DNA from: Psychrosphaera sp. B3R10
GTDB taxonomy: Bacteria > Pseudomonadota > Gammaproteobacteria > Enterobacterales > Alteromonadaceae
Assembly (NCBI RefSeq): GCF_018861025.1
Contig: NZ_JAHKQH010000040.1
Span: forward strand, 166,698-230,697
DNA length: 64,000 nt
Reading direction: 5' to 3'
The position numbers and the translations under genes were made by a program. Under the pieces are notes generated by a model, which saw only the letters and a program-made list of their open reading frames with translations, did not search any database and was not told the DNA's origin. Shown here piece by piece: positions 47,204-56,959 of the stretch; position 1 is the stretch's first letter; every line of letters begins with the position of its first letter.

Positions 47204-48013
47204 TTAGGGTTTAACTAACGTTCTAGCATAATCCGCCATATCGGCCTGCAAATTTAGAATCGGCGATTGGTCTATTTCAATTAACCCACGTCTTGGTCGG
47301 TCAAGGTCGACGATCACAAAAACCAACGACACAATTAGCGCCACCATGACATATGCACTATAGGTTGTGCGGGTACCAGACAAGCCCGATACATAACCGA
47401 CAATGCTTCCGGTCATTAAAAAAGTCCCATAGAGCAGCATAAGCACAATTTCAGGAACGTGGCGATTAAGTGCCGAATCTCGAACATGGAATACCTGCAT
47501 TAGTTTGCCAATGGCATCAGTAAACGAACCTGTTCTTATGGCTCCGGCTGTAGAAGTTTGGATCTCAGTTGCTAAAATCCACAATTGGTTTTGTAATTCC
47601 TTAGCTTCAGTAACAAAAGATTCTCTTTTGTCTTCATTTACCATACTGACATTACCCGCTTCAGTACGATTGTTGGTGTATGCGATAAGCAATTGTTTGG
47701 CTTTTAATTGACTTTCCTGAGGTAAAAGGTCGGCTCGAATAAAGGCGTTATGAATTGCGTTACTTTCATCGAGTACTGCATTGCTCCTAGCGTCAAATCG
47801 TTGCAACGACTGCGAGAAGGTAAAACCAAGTAACAGCGCTAATATCCCTAACAAAGAGGATTGGATTGCACTGACCTGAGCCTTACTGGCATCATTCGCC
47901 TTAATTGCAGGCCGACGACCTATTCGAAAACCACACTCAATGGCGACTGCCATTGAAACAAACAATGAAGATGCAATCGCCAAGCTATTAATGTCGTATA
48001 ACATTTCTTTCAT
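47204..48013 (-). CDS. DUF4239 (bestrophin-like) membrane protein
   Basis: A 269-residue membrane protein of the DUF4239 family. Four hydrophobic helices are visible: residues about 10-28, about 50-68 (SLLGILALLLGFTFSQSL), about 186-210 and about 218-238. A polar helical region lies between the pairs, with FTFSQSLQRFDAR typical of the family. The fold has been related to bestrophin chloride channels, but no function is known for this group. It stands alone between the sigma operon and the MAPEG gene. Confidence 0.8.
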   Translation of the reverse strand: MKEMLYDINSLAIASSLFVSMAVAIECGFRIGRRPAIKANDASKAQVSAIQSSLLGILALLLGFTFSQSLQRFDARSNAVLDESNAIHNAFIRADLLPQESQLKAKQLLIAYTNNRTEAGNVSMVNEDKRESFVTEAKELQNQLWILATEIQTSTAGAIRTGSFTDAIGKLMQVFHVRDSALNRHVPEIVLMLLYGTFLMTGSIVGYVSGLSGTRTTYSAYVMVALIVSLVFVIVDLDRPRRGLIEIDQSPILNLQADMADYARTLVKP

Positions 48014-48136
48014 TCAACCTTCCGCCACTTTAAACGTCACAAATAGCACATTTGCGTTTACCTATAAACGTTTTATAGGTGTGATTTGAAATGGAATCAA
48101 CTAATACCCAAATTAACTGATAAACAGCGTCGAGTT

Positions 48137-48174
48137 TCTAGGTAGCTAGAGAATGGTTTATCTAGCTACCTAGA
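48137..48174 (-). terminator. 14-bp hairpin containing the MAPEG stop codon
   Basis: Arms 48137-48150 and 48161-48174 (TCTAGGTAGCTAGA and its complement) pair perfectly around a 10-base loop. The stop codon of the MAPEG gene lies within the right arm. No clear T-run follows on the minus strand. A ribosome at the stop would open the stem. Confidence 0.6.
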
Positions 48175-48572
48175 TTTAATACGATCACTAACCACATCCC
48201 TATAGTGCAGTTAAAAGACATGATGAAAGCAAAAAATCGGTGAATCGGGTGATTGTACGTTAAGTGGATTGCACTGTGGATTAATCGAAAGGCGACAAAC
48301 GCCCAAGCAAAAGCCGTCAAATAGACATGGGAAATATTTAAAGCAAGAGCAGTAACGCTAGCGACATAAAACAAAACGGGTACTTCAAAAAGATTGTCAA
48401 AGTTACGACCAAATTTGGCAATGTCATCTGGAATATCGTATTTCCCCATTAATTTGAAATAACGAGGGTCGACTTTGCCTGCATAGGCGCCTCTGATCCT
48501 GATAACAGCGGTAAAAACACCGACGACGGCAGTAAGTAATACCATCACAAACATTGGGTAAACGAGTTCCAT
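48162..48572 (-). CDS. MAPEG-family membrane protein
   Basis: A 136-residue protein with four predicted membrane helices (residues about 1-24, 62-78, 82-100 and 115-133). The MAPEG pattern is visible as GRNFDNLFEVPVLFYVA near residue 55 and the following AFAWAFVAFRLIHSAIHL. Eukaryotic family members are glutathione transferases and leukotriene synthases; bacterial roles are mostly unknown. The frame also opens four codons earlier at 48584, but GGAAA before the ATG at 48572 favours the shorter form. Confidence 0.82.
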   Translation of the reverse strand: MELVYPMFVMVLLTAVVGVFTAVIRIRGAYAGKVDPRYFKLMGKYDIPDDIAKFGRNFDNLFEVPVLFYVASVTALALNISHVYLTAFAWAFVAFRLIHSAIHLTYNHPIHRFFAFIMSFNCTIGMWLVIVLNLGS

Positions 48573-48747
48573 ATTGATTTCCATTGTAAATTTTTAAAAA
48601 TGATTTCGACGTTTGAGCATAAGGATGCGGTAAATATTCAATATATTCAAATACTCGTTTTATTCGAGGTACATTCAGGTGTGTACTTATTGTTGTTAAG
48701 CGTTTTAGTGGCAACGCATTATCGCCAATTGAGCCAATTGGTGAGTG

Positions 48748-48996
48748 TTAAATATCTGTTATTTTCTCAATGGCATATAGTTCATCATCTATTGTCGCGA
48801 CTTTTTCAGAAATGATGGCTCGTGCATCTGTCAATCCTTGGTTATAAAAGTGATCACCTATTTGCTCAGCAAAAAAATCGAGTAAAAAGCCAGCTTCAAA
48901 TTGCCCAATTTCTTGATCAAGCTGTGACTCAAAGTAGTTTTGGATCTTGCTAATTATGATTTCTTGTTCAGATTTTTTGAACGTTATATTACTCAT
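48748..48996 (-). CDS. DUF2164 family protein
   Basis: An 82-residue helical cytoplasmic protein that fits the DUF2164 family: IQNYFESQLDQEIGQFEAGF, then LLDFFAEQIGDHFYNQGLTDA. It is complete at the usual family length. It is preceded by AGAGGTC about ten bases before the ATG. No function is known. It precedes the MAPEG gene by 175 bases with no obvious coupling. Confidence 0.78.
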   Translation of the reverse strand: MSNITFKKSEQEIIISKIQNYFESQLDQEIGQFEAGFLLDFFAEQIGDHFYNQGLTDARAIISEKVATIDDELYAIEKITDI

Positions 48997-49060
48997 TAAT
49001 GACCTCTTCTATGTCGAATACGTTTTACTAGTCGCTTTATTATTTCATGAGCTGTTTACT

Positions 49061-49097
49061 AATGTTAGATCAATTTCATACGTATTCATCTAACATT
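49061..49097. promoter_or_regulatory. 10-bp inverted repeat upstream of the esterase gene
   Basis: AATGTTAGAT (49061-49070) and ATCTAACATT (49088-49097) are perfect inverted arms with a 17-base spacer. It lies in the 200-base gap between divergent DUF2164 and esterase genes. A dimeric operator is possible; no regulator is adjacent. Confidence 0.45.
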
Positions 49098-49195
49098 GGG
49101 TACGCTTTTAGTTTTGAATACCGGCTCAAACACAATGTTAATTAAAAACAACAGCTTTTAAGAAGGCTTTTTAAACATACTGACTTAGGATATTT

Positions 49196-50377
49196 ATGAA
49201 AATAAAATACGGAATGACGATTGTTATTACGCTGATTGTCGTGGTCTTTGGGATCCGCATTTTTGAGCCAAAATCCGCAACAGTAACCTTTATGCTTAAA
49301 GCGCCAGATTCGACGGCACCGGCAGACGAAATTCATATCGTAGGAAACTTTAGCGATTGGAAGTTTGAAAGCAAACATGCGATGAAACTAGAGGGTGAGT
49401 TTTACCGTGTTGAAATCCCAGTTTCTGAAAAACCGTTATTTTATACCTTTATCAAAAACCAATCATGGCAACATGGTCCAGCTCAAGCATACGGTAAAGG
49501 CATGTGTCAGTTTTCCTATAATCCTGAGGCTGGATTGAATATCGTTGAAAATGGCTTCCCAGCCTGGGGCGGAGATAAACCAACAGAACCATTAACTTCC
49601 TCGCTGGTGGGCAATATTGAAAAACTTATTGATATTGATTTTCCTCAGCTACAAACAAAACGTGATGTTTGGGTTTATTTGCCACCGAGCTATCAAGCTG
49701 AGTCGAACACGGCATTTCCAGTGCTTTATATGATGGACGGACAAAACGTATTTGACAAAAAAACGTCATACAGTGGTGAATGGCAAGTTGACGAGACGCT
49801 GCAGCAAATGTTCACCGAGCAGCAACTTAGTGAGTTTATTGTGATTGCGATAGATAATGGCCCTCGACGAATGAACGAATATAGTCCTTGGAAGTTTCAA
49901 TATGGTGACGATGTATTTGAAGCTGAGGGGGAGCAGACTATGAAATTTATCACGCAAACATTAAAGCCTTTGATTGATGACAAATACCGTACTCAAGTGG
50001 GTAAAAAGACCACAGGCATAGCGGGGTCAAGTTTAGGTGGCTTGATGGCAATTTATTCTGCACTAAATTACAGTAATATATTTGGCTATATCGGGGCGTT
50101 TTCGCCGTCGTTGGGTATTGAAAATGAAGAGGGCGTTAACGTTTTATTCCAAGCTATTGAACAGGTAAATCAGATAGATGATGTCGTTATTTATACTGAC
50201 ATGGGGTTAGGTGAGTATGGCGATTATGCAAAGTTTGATAAATTGACGCAATTACTTAACGCAAAACTGACAAATGGTGCATCTCTCACAACCGTAAAAG
50301 ATGACTTAGGCCGGCATTGTGAAGCGTCTTGGTCTGAGCGTTTTCCAAGATTTGCTTCGCAGTTTTCTAAAAATTAG
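49196..50377 (+). CDS. Secreted esterase (alpha/beta hydrolase) with CBM48-like domain
   Basis: A 393-residue exported or membrane-anchored protein. The N-terminal hydrophobic segment (residues about 5-23) lacks a lipobox. Residues about 28-110 look like a CBM48/AMPK-type starch-binding fold (EIHIVGNFSDWKFESKHAM). The catalytic part is an esterase D/siderophore-esterase-like domain with RDVWVYLPPSYQ, the nucleophile in GIAGSSLGGLMAIYSA, and a histidine near the end (DDLGRHCEASWSERFP). The substrate is not known; a sugar ester or ferri-siderophore is possible. Its 3' end overlaps the convergent CotH gene by 11 bases. Confidence 0.85.
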   Translation: MKIKYGMTIVITLIVVVFGIRIFEPKSATVTFMLKAPDSTAPADEIHIVGNFSDWKFESKHAMKLEGEFYRVEIPVSEKPLFYTFIKNQSWQHGPAQAYGKGMCQFSYNPEAGLNIVENGFPAWGGDKPTEPLTSSLVGNIEKLIDIDFPQLQTKRDVWVYLPPSYQAESNTAFPVLYMMDGQNVFDKKTSYSGEWQVDETLQQMFTEQQLSEFIVIAIDNGPRRMNEYSPWKFQYGDDVFEAEGEQTMKFITQTLKPLIDDKYRTQVGKKTTGIAGSSLGGLMAIYSALNYSNIFGYIGAFSPSLGIENEEGVNVLFQAIEQVNQIDDVVIYTDMGLGEYGDYAKFDKLTQLLNAKLTNGASLTTVKDDLGRHCEASWSERFPRFASQFSKN

Positions 50378-52400
50378 TGAGTTGGTATTCGTGACGTTCA
50401 ACGCCACATCTGCGTCGGACGGCCACGAATAACACAAGCAATAGTAGAACAGAGAAAGATAAATTGGCCGAGCCTGATTTTTTAGGCTCATCGGGTATAG
50501 CATTGACTGTGATAGTGACTTTATCTGTTGCGGTTGCACCATGTTCATCGGTTACAGTTAAGGTCACGTCAAATACACCGGTTTGTACAAATTCAACAAT
50601 AGTCGTTTCACCTTCAGCACCAATTGACCAAACAAATTGGATAATTTGGCCATCTTGGTCGCTCGACGCAGAACCATCAAGTTGCACCGACTCACCCACA
50701 GTAACCGTTAAATCGGGGCCTGCGTTGGCGGTTGGCGCGACGTTTGGTTTGTCTGTTCTGAACATCGTATAGGCGCCAGTAAAAGCATTGAATTGAATGA
50801 GGTATTCGCCAAAGCCATCATCAAATGGGATTGAATCGCCGCCTAATTCAGCAATGCCATCGGTATTGCTGTCACCAAAACTTGTGCTCCAATCGGCGTA
50901 AACATCAAATTTAAATCTAGGCACGCCCGTGGCGTTTGTAGCTTCATTATTATTTACCGTGACTTGCCAAATATTGTCTTCTATTTCAATCATAGGCGTC
51001 GTGCCCCATTGATTGGTTACACCACGAAAATAAAGTGATGGATAAATGTGGTCGTCAGACTTAATACCACTTAACACGGCCGATTTACGAGTTGTATACC
51101 AGTTTTTACCTGAGCTAAAGTCGAATAAACGATAAGAACTTTGATTGCCCCAATAAGCGGGTTCATCGGTAATCTGTTGGTTGTCACCTGTGTCATTGAG
51201 CAAACTATATTGAATAAGTTGGTGAGCGTCACTAATCCAGCGTGTTGAATAATGCTCGGTCATTAAGTTGTCTTGGTTTACCAATTGGGCCAGGAGAGCT
51301 TTAAACTCGGTACGGTACTGCGCGATGGCCAATACTTTCTCAACTAAAATAGGGCTATGAGCGGCAAAGTTCATTGGGTTCCGACTGCCAACATCTCCAA
51401 CTAACAGGGACGTTCCAAGGGCATTGTCGGTGTCGTATGGAATAAAATAAACCACTTCGGATTCGTCGATATAAAAGTAGTAGTTATTGCCATTGCCCCA
51501 AAAACCGTCCCAATGTCCTAAAACAGCCTCCGCTGCCAGAAATTTAAGAAATACAGGGATATCCAAATGTTGTTCGATATAAAGCTTAAACTCGTTGCCG
51601 CTCAATTGCGTGAAGTTATTCGCGATAGTTATAAGTTGTGATTTAGCTTGTTCAAAGTCATCGTCTTTACCTTTAAATTCAAAGGTCGCTTGGTCGTTAA
51701 CGTCGATGCCTTGCCAATTTTCCTGAATATTTGAAAAAAGCGCTGCACCAAACCCTTTGTGGTTACCTTGCCACAAAAAACCTTTGTCATTATCAGTACC
51801 AAAGCGCTTATCGATATACTCTTTTCGGTTAACACTTTCATTCATTCGATAAACACCAAAATAGGCAGTATTTGCGGCGCCCACTTTAATGAACAAACGG
51901 GCATATGTAGACGAGTGTGCGGTCCACAAATCAAAGTTATGCATGATCTGATTACTAAGGGGTTCATGAACAAATGTTGGATCGTTATGGAAACGTTTAA
52001 GGCGTAATTTACTTAACTTTGAAAAGGTTTGTTTGTCGACAAATTCGTCAAAATCTAAAGAAAAATGAGCTTGACGATATTGGCCATTACCGTCGTCTGG
52101 TAAAACAAAGCTGGTATTGCCACTTAGTTTTACGCCAACCGAAGTGAGTTGCGTGACGGTACCGTTTTTATCAAATGAAAAATCGGCAGGCACCTCATAT
52201 GGAACTTCGCGACTTGATTGTAAAAGGCTCTGCCATTCGTCGTCGGAAAAGGTTAGGGTAATTGAGGGCAAGGCATTGATATCAAATACATATTTGTGGT
52301 CGGCTTGAGCTAGAAAGCTTGTATCTTCAACCGCTATAGTTACATTTGAGATGAGCAATAAAAGGCAGGCAAGGAAGTGTCTTAATGGTTTACCAGTCAT
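50367..52400 (-). CDS. CotH-type surface protein with PKD domain and C-terminal anchor
   Basis: A 677-residue secreted protein. A signal peptide ends near ISNVTIAVED. Residues about 40-420 contain a CotH protein-kinase-like domain with HWDGFWGNGNNYYFY and FIPYDTDNALGTS. Residues about 555-640 form a PKD repeat (NVAPTANAGPDLTVTVGESV, then ATDKVTITV). The end has a serine/glycine stretch, a hydrophobic helix (FSVLLLLVLFVAV) and RRR, which is the layout of GlyGly-CTERM sorting tails, followed by 12 more residues. CotH kinases phosphorylate surface proteins, mostly known from spores and pathogenic fungi. The substrate here is unknown. Confidence 0.82.
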   Translation of the reverse strand: MTGKPLRHFLACLLLLISNVTIAVEDTSFLAQADHKYVFDINALPSITLTFSDDEWQSLLQSSREVPYEVPADFSFDKNGTVTQLTSVGVKLSGNTSFVLPDDGNGQYRQAHFSLDFDEFVDKQTFSKLSKLRLKRFHNDPTFVHEPLSNQIMHNFDLWTAHSSTYARLFIKVGAANTAYFGVYRMNESVNRKEYIDKRFGTDNDKGFLWQGNHKGFGAALFSNIQENWQGIDVNDQATFEFKGKDDDFEQAKSQLITIANNFTQLSGNEFKLYIEQHLDIPVFLKFLAAEAVLGHWDGFWGNGNNYYFYIDESEVVYFIPYDTDNALGTSLLVGDVGSRNPMNFAAHSPILVEKVLAIAQYRTEFKALLAQLVNQDNLMTEHYSTRWISDAHQLIQYSLLNDTGDNQQITDEPAYWGNQSSYRLFDFSSGKNWYTTRKSAVLSGIKSDDHIYPSLYFRGVTNQWGTTPMIEIEDNIWQVTVNNNEATNATGVPRFKFDVYADWSTSFGDSNTDGIAELGGDSIPFDDGFGEYLIQFNAFTGAYTMFRTDKPNVAPTANAGPDLTVTVGESVQLDGSASSDQDGQIIQFVWSIGAEGETTIVEFVQTGVFDVTLTVTDEHGATATDKVTITVNAIPDEPKKSGSANLSFSVLLLLVLFVAVRRRCGVERHEYQLTNF

Positions 52401-52555
52401 TGGGTAACCTACGCAAGAATAGAGTTATTCAACCCTAGAGACAGAACGGGCCGTTGGCAAATAGGTACATACGTATTCAGCTATTAACCAACGGTCGTAT
52501 TAGCGCAATATTCAATATAAACAGTGTGTTACCACTGTTGCCATGTTTAAAATGA

Positions 52556-52590
52556 AAAGCAAAGCAAAGCAAAGCAAAGCAAAGCAAAGC
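52556..52590. repeat. 5-bp tandem repeat, seven copies
   Basis: Seven perfect copies of AAAGC lie in the 205-base gap between trkA (its stop is 16 bases away) and the CotH gene. It is a simple-sequence tract. In this place it would affect only the 3' end of trkA or the far upstream region of the CotH gene. Confidence 0.93.
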
Positions 52591-52605
52591 AAAAATTAAC
52601 ACAGG

Positions 52606-53982
52606 TTAGAGGAAGAAAGCATTCACTTGGAATAATTTTTCAACTTCACTAATGTATTTTTTATCAACTAAAAATAAGATCACATGGTCATTACTTTCAA
52701 TAACCCTATTGTCATGAGCAATGAGCACTTCGTTACCCCTTACGATGGCCCCAATAGTTGTACGAGGTGGCAATTTCAGTTCTTGGATTGAGCGACCAAC
52801 GACTTTAGAAGTGCTTTCGTCACCGTGGGCAATCGCTTCAATGGCTTCGGCTGCACCGCGGCGAAGTGAGTATACATTTTCGATATCAGCTCGGCGAACA
52901 TGAGTTAAAAGTGCTGAAATTGTCGCTTGTTGCGGTGAGATTGCGATATCGACTTCACTACCTTGGACTAAGTCAACATAGGCGCTACGTTGGATCAATA
53001 CCATGGTTTTTTGGGCGCCCATGCGTTTGGCCAACATGGCAGACATAATGTTGGCTTCATCGTCGTTTGTAACTGCGATAAAGACATCGGTTTGTTCAAT
53101 TTGTTCTTCAGATAGCAATTCTTGATCTGACGCATCGCCGGTAAAGACAACCGTGTTTTCAAGCGACTGGGAAAGTTCTTCGGCGCGTTTGGGGTCAAGT
53201 TCGATTAACTTTACACGATAATCTTTTTCTAATAATCGGGCGAGTCCAGAGCCTATGTTTCCGCCGCCAACAATCATGATCCGTTTATAGCTTTGTTCTA
53301 GCTTTTGTAATTCATTCATAACTAAACGAATGTGTTTTGACGCCGCTACAAAAAACACTTCATCATCGGCTTCAATGACCGTTGTCCCGAGTGGGCGGAT
53401 TGCTTTACCTTTACGGTATATTGCGGCAACACGAGTTTCAACCGACGGCATATGTTCTTTTAATGCCGATAAGGCGTAACCCACAAGTGAGCCACCATAG
53501 TAGGCTTTTACCGCAACTAAACTGACTCTACCTTCTGCAAACTCAAGTACCTGTAAAGCGCCCGGATATTCAATTAAACGGCGGATATACTGCGTGACTA
53601 ATTGCTCTGGGGCGATGTAATGGTCTACAGGTAAGTCATGGTTATGGAAGAGTTGTTCTTTGTATTCTAAATATTGCTGTGAGCGAATTCGGGCTATTTT
53701 GGTCGGGGTATTAAAAATACTATACGCTACTTGGCAGGCCATCATATTGACTTCGTCACTGCGGGTTACGGCAATGAGCATGTCTGCGTCTTCAGCTCCC
53801 GCTTGACGCAATACGTCGGGGTAAGAACAGTGACCAACAACCACTTGGAGATCATATTTGTCCTGCAACTGATGTAGTGCGTCAGCATCGATATCTACCA
53901 GGGTGATTTCATTTTCTTCACCTGCTAGGTTTTCCGCTAACGTAGCACCAACTTGTCCTGCGCCGAGTATTATGATCTTCAT
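52606..53982 (-). CDS. trkA: Trk potassium uptake regulatory subunit TrkA
   Basis: A 458-residue cytoplasmic protein (E. coli TrkA is 458) that binds NAD(H) and gates TrkH. It has two similar halves, each an RCK-N Rossmann domain plus an RCK-C domain. The two nucleotide motifs are [17 protein letters not shown] at the N terminus and [17 protein letters not shown] near residue 233. Its partner trkH lies 44 kb to the left. The trkA-rsmB-fmt-def block on the minus strand has the E. coli order. Confidence 0.97.
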   Translation of the reverse strand: MKIIILGAGQVGATLAENLAGEENEITLVDIDADALHQLQDKYDLQVVVGHCSYPDVLRQAGAEDADMLIAVTRSDEVNMMACQVAYSIFNTPTKIARIRSQQYLEYKEQLFHNHDLPVDHYIAPEQLVTQYIRRLIEYPGALQVLEFAEGRVSLVAVKAYYGGSLVGYALSALKEHMPSVETRVAAIYRKGKAIRPLGTTVIEADDEVFFVAASKHIRLVMNELQKLEQSYKRIMIVGGGNIGSGLARLLEKDYRVKLIELDPKRAEELSQSLENTVVFTGDASDQELLSEEQIEQTDVFIAVTNDDEANIMSAMLAKRMGAQKTMVLIQRSAYVDLVQGSEVDIAISPQQATISALLTHVRRADIENVYSLRRGAAEAIEAIAHGDESTSKVVGRSIQELKLPPRTTIGAIVRGNEVLIAHDNRVIESNDHVILFLVDKKYISEVEKLFQVNAFFL

Positions 53983-54009
53983 GATTTAGCTTTTGTGACC
54001 TATTCTTTT

Positions 54010-55338
54010 TTATTGTGATTTTTTCAAACGGCAGTAATAAAACCCGTCCATATTATGCTCACCCGGTAAAATTTGCCAGCCTGGGTTGTCGACTGTCTCA
54101 TTCAAACTTTGTTCGTCAGAATGACCTTGATTAACGATTGGCACGAGAATCGCGTCAGCGTGAGTCGTTAAAAATTGTTGCATCTGCAATTTATTTTCAT
54201 CCGGAAGTATAGAACAAGTGGCATATAATAATGTGCCGCCTGGTTTTAGCTTATCCCACATGGTTTGTAAAATATTAGCTTGGAGCGTACTGAGTTGCTC
54301 AATATCTTCGTTGCGTCTTAACCATTTGATATCTGGATGACGACGTATAACCCCAGTAGCAGAACATGGCGCGTCTAATAGAATGCTGTCGAATTGCTCA
54401 AATGACTCAAGGGTTTTAGGATCGGACAAATCTCCGCATACTAATTGAGCTTCAAGTTTTAACCTTGTTAGGTTTTCCTGTACTCGGCTTAAACGAGTTT
54501 CGTCAATGTCGGCTGCCACCATATTTACTTTTGCGGTGTCGAGCACATGGCAGGTTTTACCACCAGGGGCGGCACAGGCATCGAGTACATGTTCATTATC
54601 ACAAGCACCTAACAATCGCGCTGCGTTTTGTGCAGCAGCGTCCTGAACCACAAACCAACCTTGGTCAAATCCCGGAATTTTATCAACGGGTTTTGGTGCT
54701 AACAAACGAATTGCGGTTGGGTTGTGTGGATGTACTTCGTATTCAATTTTAGCGTCATCAAGTGCAGTACAAAATTCAGTTACCGGTTTATTTGAGGTAT
54801 GAACACGCAGCCACATTGGCGCACGTTGTAGATTTTGCTCAAGAATGGTTTGCCATTGTTCAGGGTAGGCTGCTTGAATGCGTTTAATAAACCAAGACGG
54901 ATGATTGTATTCAGTAACAGGGTTCGCGGTTTTTTTCAGTAAAACGTCTTTGTTTCGCATAAAGTTACGTAAACAAGCGTTAACTAAGCCTTTTAGTCCC
55001 TGTGCTTTTAGTGAAACCGCAGCTTGAACCGTTTCGGCCACCGCGGCGTGTTCTGGGATCCGCATATGTTCTAACTGATATAAGCCAACGATAACTAGAT
55101 GATGAAAAACCCGTTGTTTACCCTTGAGCTTTTTGGTTAATAGTTGATGGCAGATCGCATCGTAACGAGCAAAATGTCGAATGGTACCAAAACACATTTC
55201 CTGTAATAAGGCAGCGTCTTTCTCGCCAACATTTATTTGTGCTTGGGGTAAGACGTCTGATAAAGACTGACCTTTATCTAACACCGCTAGTAAACAGCGA
55301 GCGGCTTCGGCGCGAACATTTTTGCTGGCTTTTGACAT
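54010..55338 (-). CDS. rsmB: 16S rRNA (cytosine967-C5)-methyltransferase RsmB
   Basis: A 442-residue methyltransferase. The N-terminal NusB-like RNA-binding domain occupies about 140 residues (ARCLLAVLDKGQSLSDVLP). The C-terminal SAM-binding domain has DACAAPGGKTCH, the catalytic cysteine in LLDAPCSATGVIRRHPDIKW, and YATCSI. The frame continues upstream, but the ATG at 55336-55338 overlaps the fmt stop by one base (TAATG), as expected for coupled genes. Confidence 0.96.
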   Translation of the reverse strand: MSKASKNVRAEAARCLLAVLDKGQSLSDVLPQAQINVGEKDAALLQEMCFGTIRHFARYDAICHQLLTKKLKGKQRVFHHLVIVGLYQLEHMRIPEHAAVAETVQAAVSLKAQGLKGLVNACLRNFMRNKDVLLKKTANPVTEYNHPSWFIKRIQAAYPEQWQTILEQNLQRAPMWLRVHTSNKPVTEFCTALDDAKIEYEVHPHNPTAIRLLAPKPVDKIPGFDQGWFVVQDAAAQNAARLLGACDNEHVLDACAAPGGKTCHVLDTAKVNMVAADIDETRLSRVQENLTRLKLEAQLVCGDLSDPKTLESFEQFDSILLDAPCSATGVIRRHPDIKWLRRNEDIEQLSTLQANILQTMWDKLKPGGTLLYATCSILPDENKLQMQQFLTTHADAILVPIVNQGHSDEQSLNETVDNPGWQILPGEHNMDGFYYCRLKKSQ

Positions 55339-56300
55339 TAGTCCGCCTGAGTTAATAATGAAGTTCCAGGGGCAACCCATTCAAGGCGACCATTAACAAA
55401 ATCGCCTGCTGACATTGGTTTTTTGCCCTGTGGTTGCAGACTTTGGATAGATATAACACCGTCGCCGGTTTGGATCGAAATACCAGATTTATCGGCCGAG
55501 ATGACATCGCCGGCGTTTTTCCCTGAGTTTTCTGGGGAAACCGCTGCTTGCCAAATTTTAACGACATTGCCACTTAAATTTGCATAGGCTACAGGCCAAG
55601 GTTGATAACCTCTAATTTTACGTTCAATAACGGCGGCAGGTTCAAGCCAGTTAATCTCAGCTTCCTGCTTCGTTAATTTATGAGCGTAAGTGGCTTCGTC
55701 GTCATTTTGTTTTATCGGAGTTACATTGTTTTCAGCAATGGCGTCTACGGCTTTTATCAATGCTGAAGGGCCAATGTTTTGAAGTTTTTCGTAGACGCTG
55801 CCGCTGGTGTCGGTTGATTCGATAGGGCAAGTCTCAACTAACAGCATGTCGCCGGTATCAAGCCCAATGTCCATTTGCATAATTGTAACGCCAGTTTCAG
55901 CGTCACCCTCTAATACGGCACGTTGAATTGGCGCAGCACCGCGCCATTTAGGCAAGATAGAGCCATGGACATTGATGCAACCAAGTTTAGGCGCGTCTAA
56001 TGCTGCTTTGGGTAATAGAAGACCATAAGCCACGACGATCATTAAGTCGGCATTCCAAGCGTTTAATTCAGTTAATGCGTCATCGGTTTTTAATGATGGC
56101 GGCTGACATACAGGAATATCATGCGCTAAGGCAACTTGCTTTACGGCACTTGGTTGCAGTTTTTTACCGCGTCCCGCTGGACGGTCTGGCTGAGTATAAC
56201 AAGCAACAATGTTATAACCTTGCTCGACTAAATGAGACAAATGTTGGGCGGCAAACTCAGGAGTTCCCGCAAAAATGATATTCAAATTGTTACCTGACAT
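55338..56300 (-). CDS. fmt: Methionyl-tRNA formyltransferase
   Basis: A 320-residue enzyme that formylates initiator Met-tRNA using 10-formyl-tetrahydrofolate. The N terminus has IIFAGTPEFAAQHLSHLVEQ. The catalytic Asn-His-Asp triad is in CINVHGSILPKWRGAAPIQ and the following DTGDML. The C-terminal oligonucleotide-binding-like domain follows residue 200. It lies between def and rsmB, with 9 bases between def and fmt. Confidence 0.97.
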   Translation of the reverse strand: MSGNNLNIIFAGTPEFAAQHLSHLVEQGYNIVACYTQPDRPAGRGKKLQPSAVKQVALAHDIPVCQPPSLKTDDALTELNAWNADLMIVVAYGLLLPKAALDAPKLGCINVHGSILPKWRGAAPIQRAVLEGDAETGVTIMQMDIGLDTGDMLLVETCPIESTDTSGSVYEKLQNIGPSALIKAVDAIAENNVTPIKQNDDEATYAHKLTKQEAEINWLEPAAVIERKIRGYQPWPVAYANLSGNVVKIWQAAVSPENSGKNAGDVISADKSGISIQTGDGVISIQSLQPQGKKPMSAGDFVNGRLEWVAPGTSLLTQAD

Positions 56301-56309
56301 TGACTCTGC

Positions 56310-56819
56310 TTATCCTTTAGCGGCTAAACGGCTTTCTTTTTCAAGTTTTTTCTTGATGCGGTCACGCTTTAAAGGTGACAGATAATCAACAAACAATTTG
56401 CCATCTAAGTGGTCTAGTTCGTGTTGAATACAAATAGCCAATAACCCTTCTGCATCCATTTCAAATCCACTGCCATCTTTGTCTAACGCACGAACCGTAA
56501 CGGTTTCAGAACGTTCGACTTTGGCGTAACAATTTGGCACAGACAAACAGCCTTCTTCATTAATGACCATGCCGTCACGGGCAATGATTTCTGGGTTGAT
56601 GAACGTTAGGGGTTCATCACGCTCTTCAGACGTATCAGCGACAAAGAGTCTTACATGTTGATCAACCTGCGAAGCAGCTAGGCCAACGCCATTTTCGTCA
56701 TACATTGTTTCGAACATATCGTCGACGAGTTGTTTGATTTCTTCATTTACTTCTGCGACAGGGGTCGCGACTGTGCGTAAACGTTCGTCAGGGAAACGTA
56801 ATACATCTAAAATTGCCAT
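56310..56819 (-). CDS. def: Peptide deformylase
   Basis: A 169-residue metallohydrolase that removes the formyl group from nascent proteins. All three motifs are present: [17 protein letters not shown] (metal-binding cysteine) and [12 protein letters not shown] (HExxH). Length is that of E. coli Def (169). First gene of the minus-strand def-fmt-rsmB-trkA operon, divergent from the LysM gene. Confidence 0.97.
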   Translation of the reverse strand: MAILDVLRFPDERLRTVATPVAEVNEEIKQLVDDMFETMYDENGVGLAASQVDQHVRLFVADTSEERDEPLTFINPEIIARDGMVINEEGCLSVPNCYAKVERSETVTVRALDKDGSGFEMDAEGLLAICIQHELDHLDGKLFVDYLSPLKRDRIKKKLEKESRLAAKG

Positions 56820-56959
56820 AACTAGTAGTTACCTTGCCAAATACCATGATTAGCTTGTAATTTTACCTGTTTACGATCACTATTAACAGATTAAAGCCAA
56901 AACAAATATTGGCTTACATTAAGTATAAGTTAGTTAATTTTTATAAAAGGGATCTGCGG

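Noticed and set aside
48600..48815. 71-codon frame on the plus strand overlapping the DUF2164 gene
   Set aside because: It lacks a ribosome site and overlaps a gene with a known family on the other strand. Its hydrophobic stretch is short.
50367..52400. Spore-coat gene
   Set aside because: CotH is named after spore coats, but the organism is clearly a gammaproteobacterium and the protein has secretion, PKD and anchor features instead.
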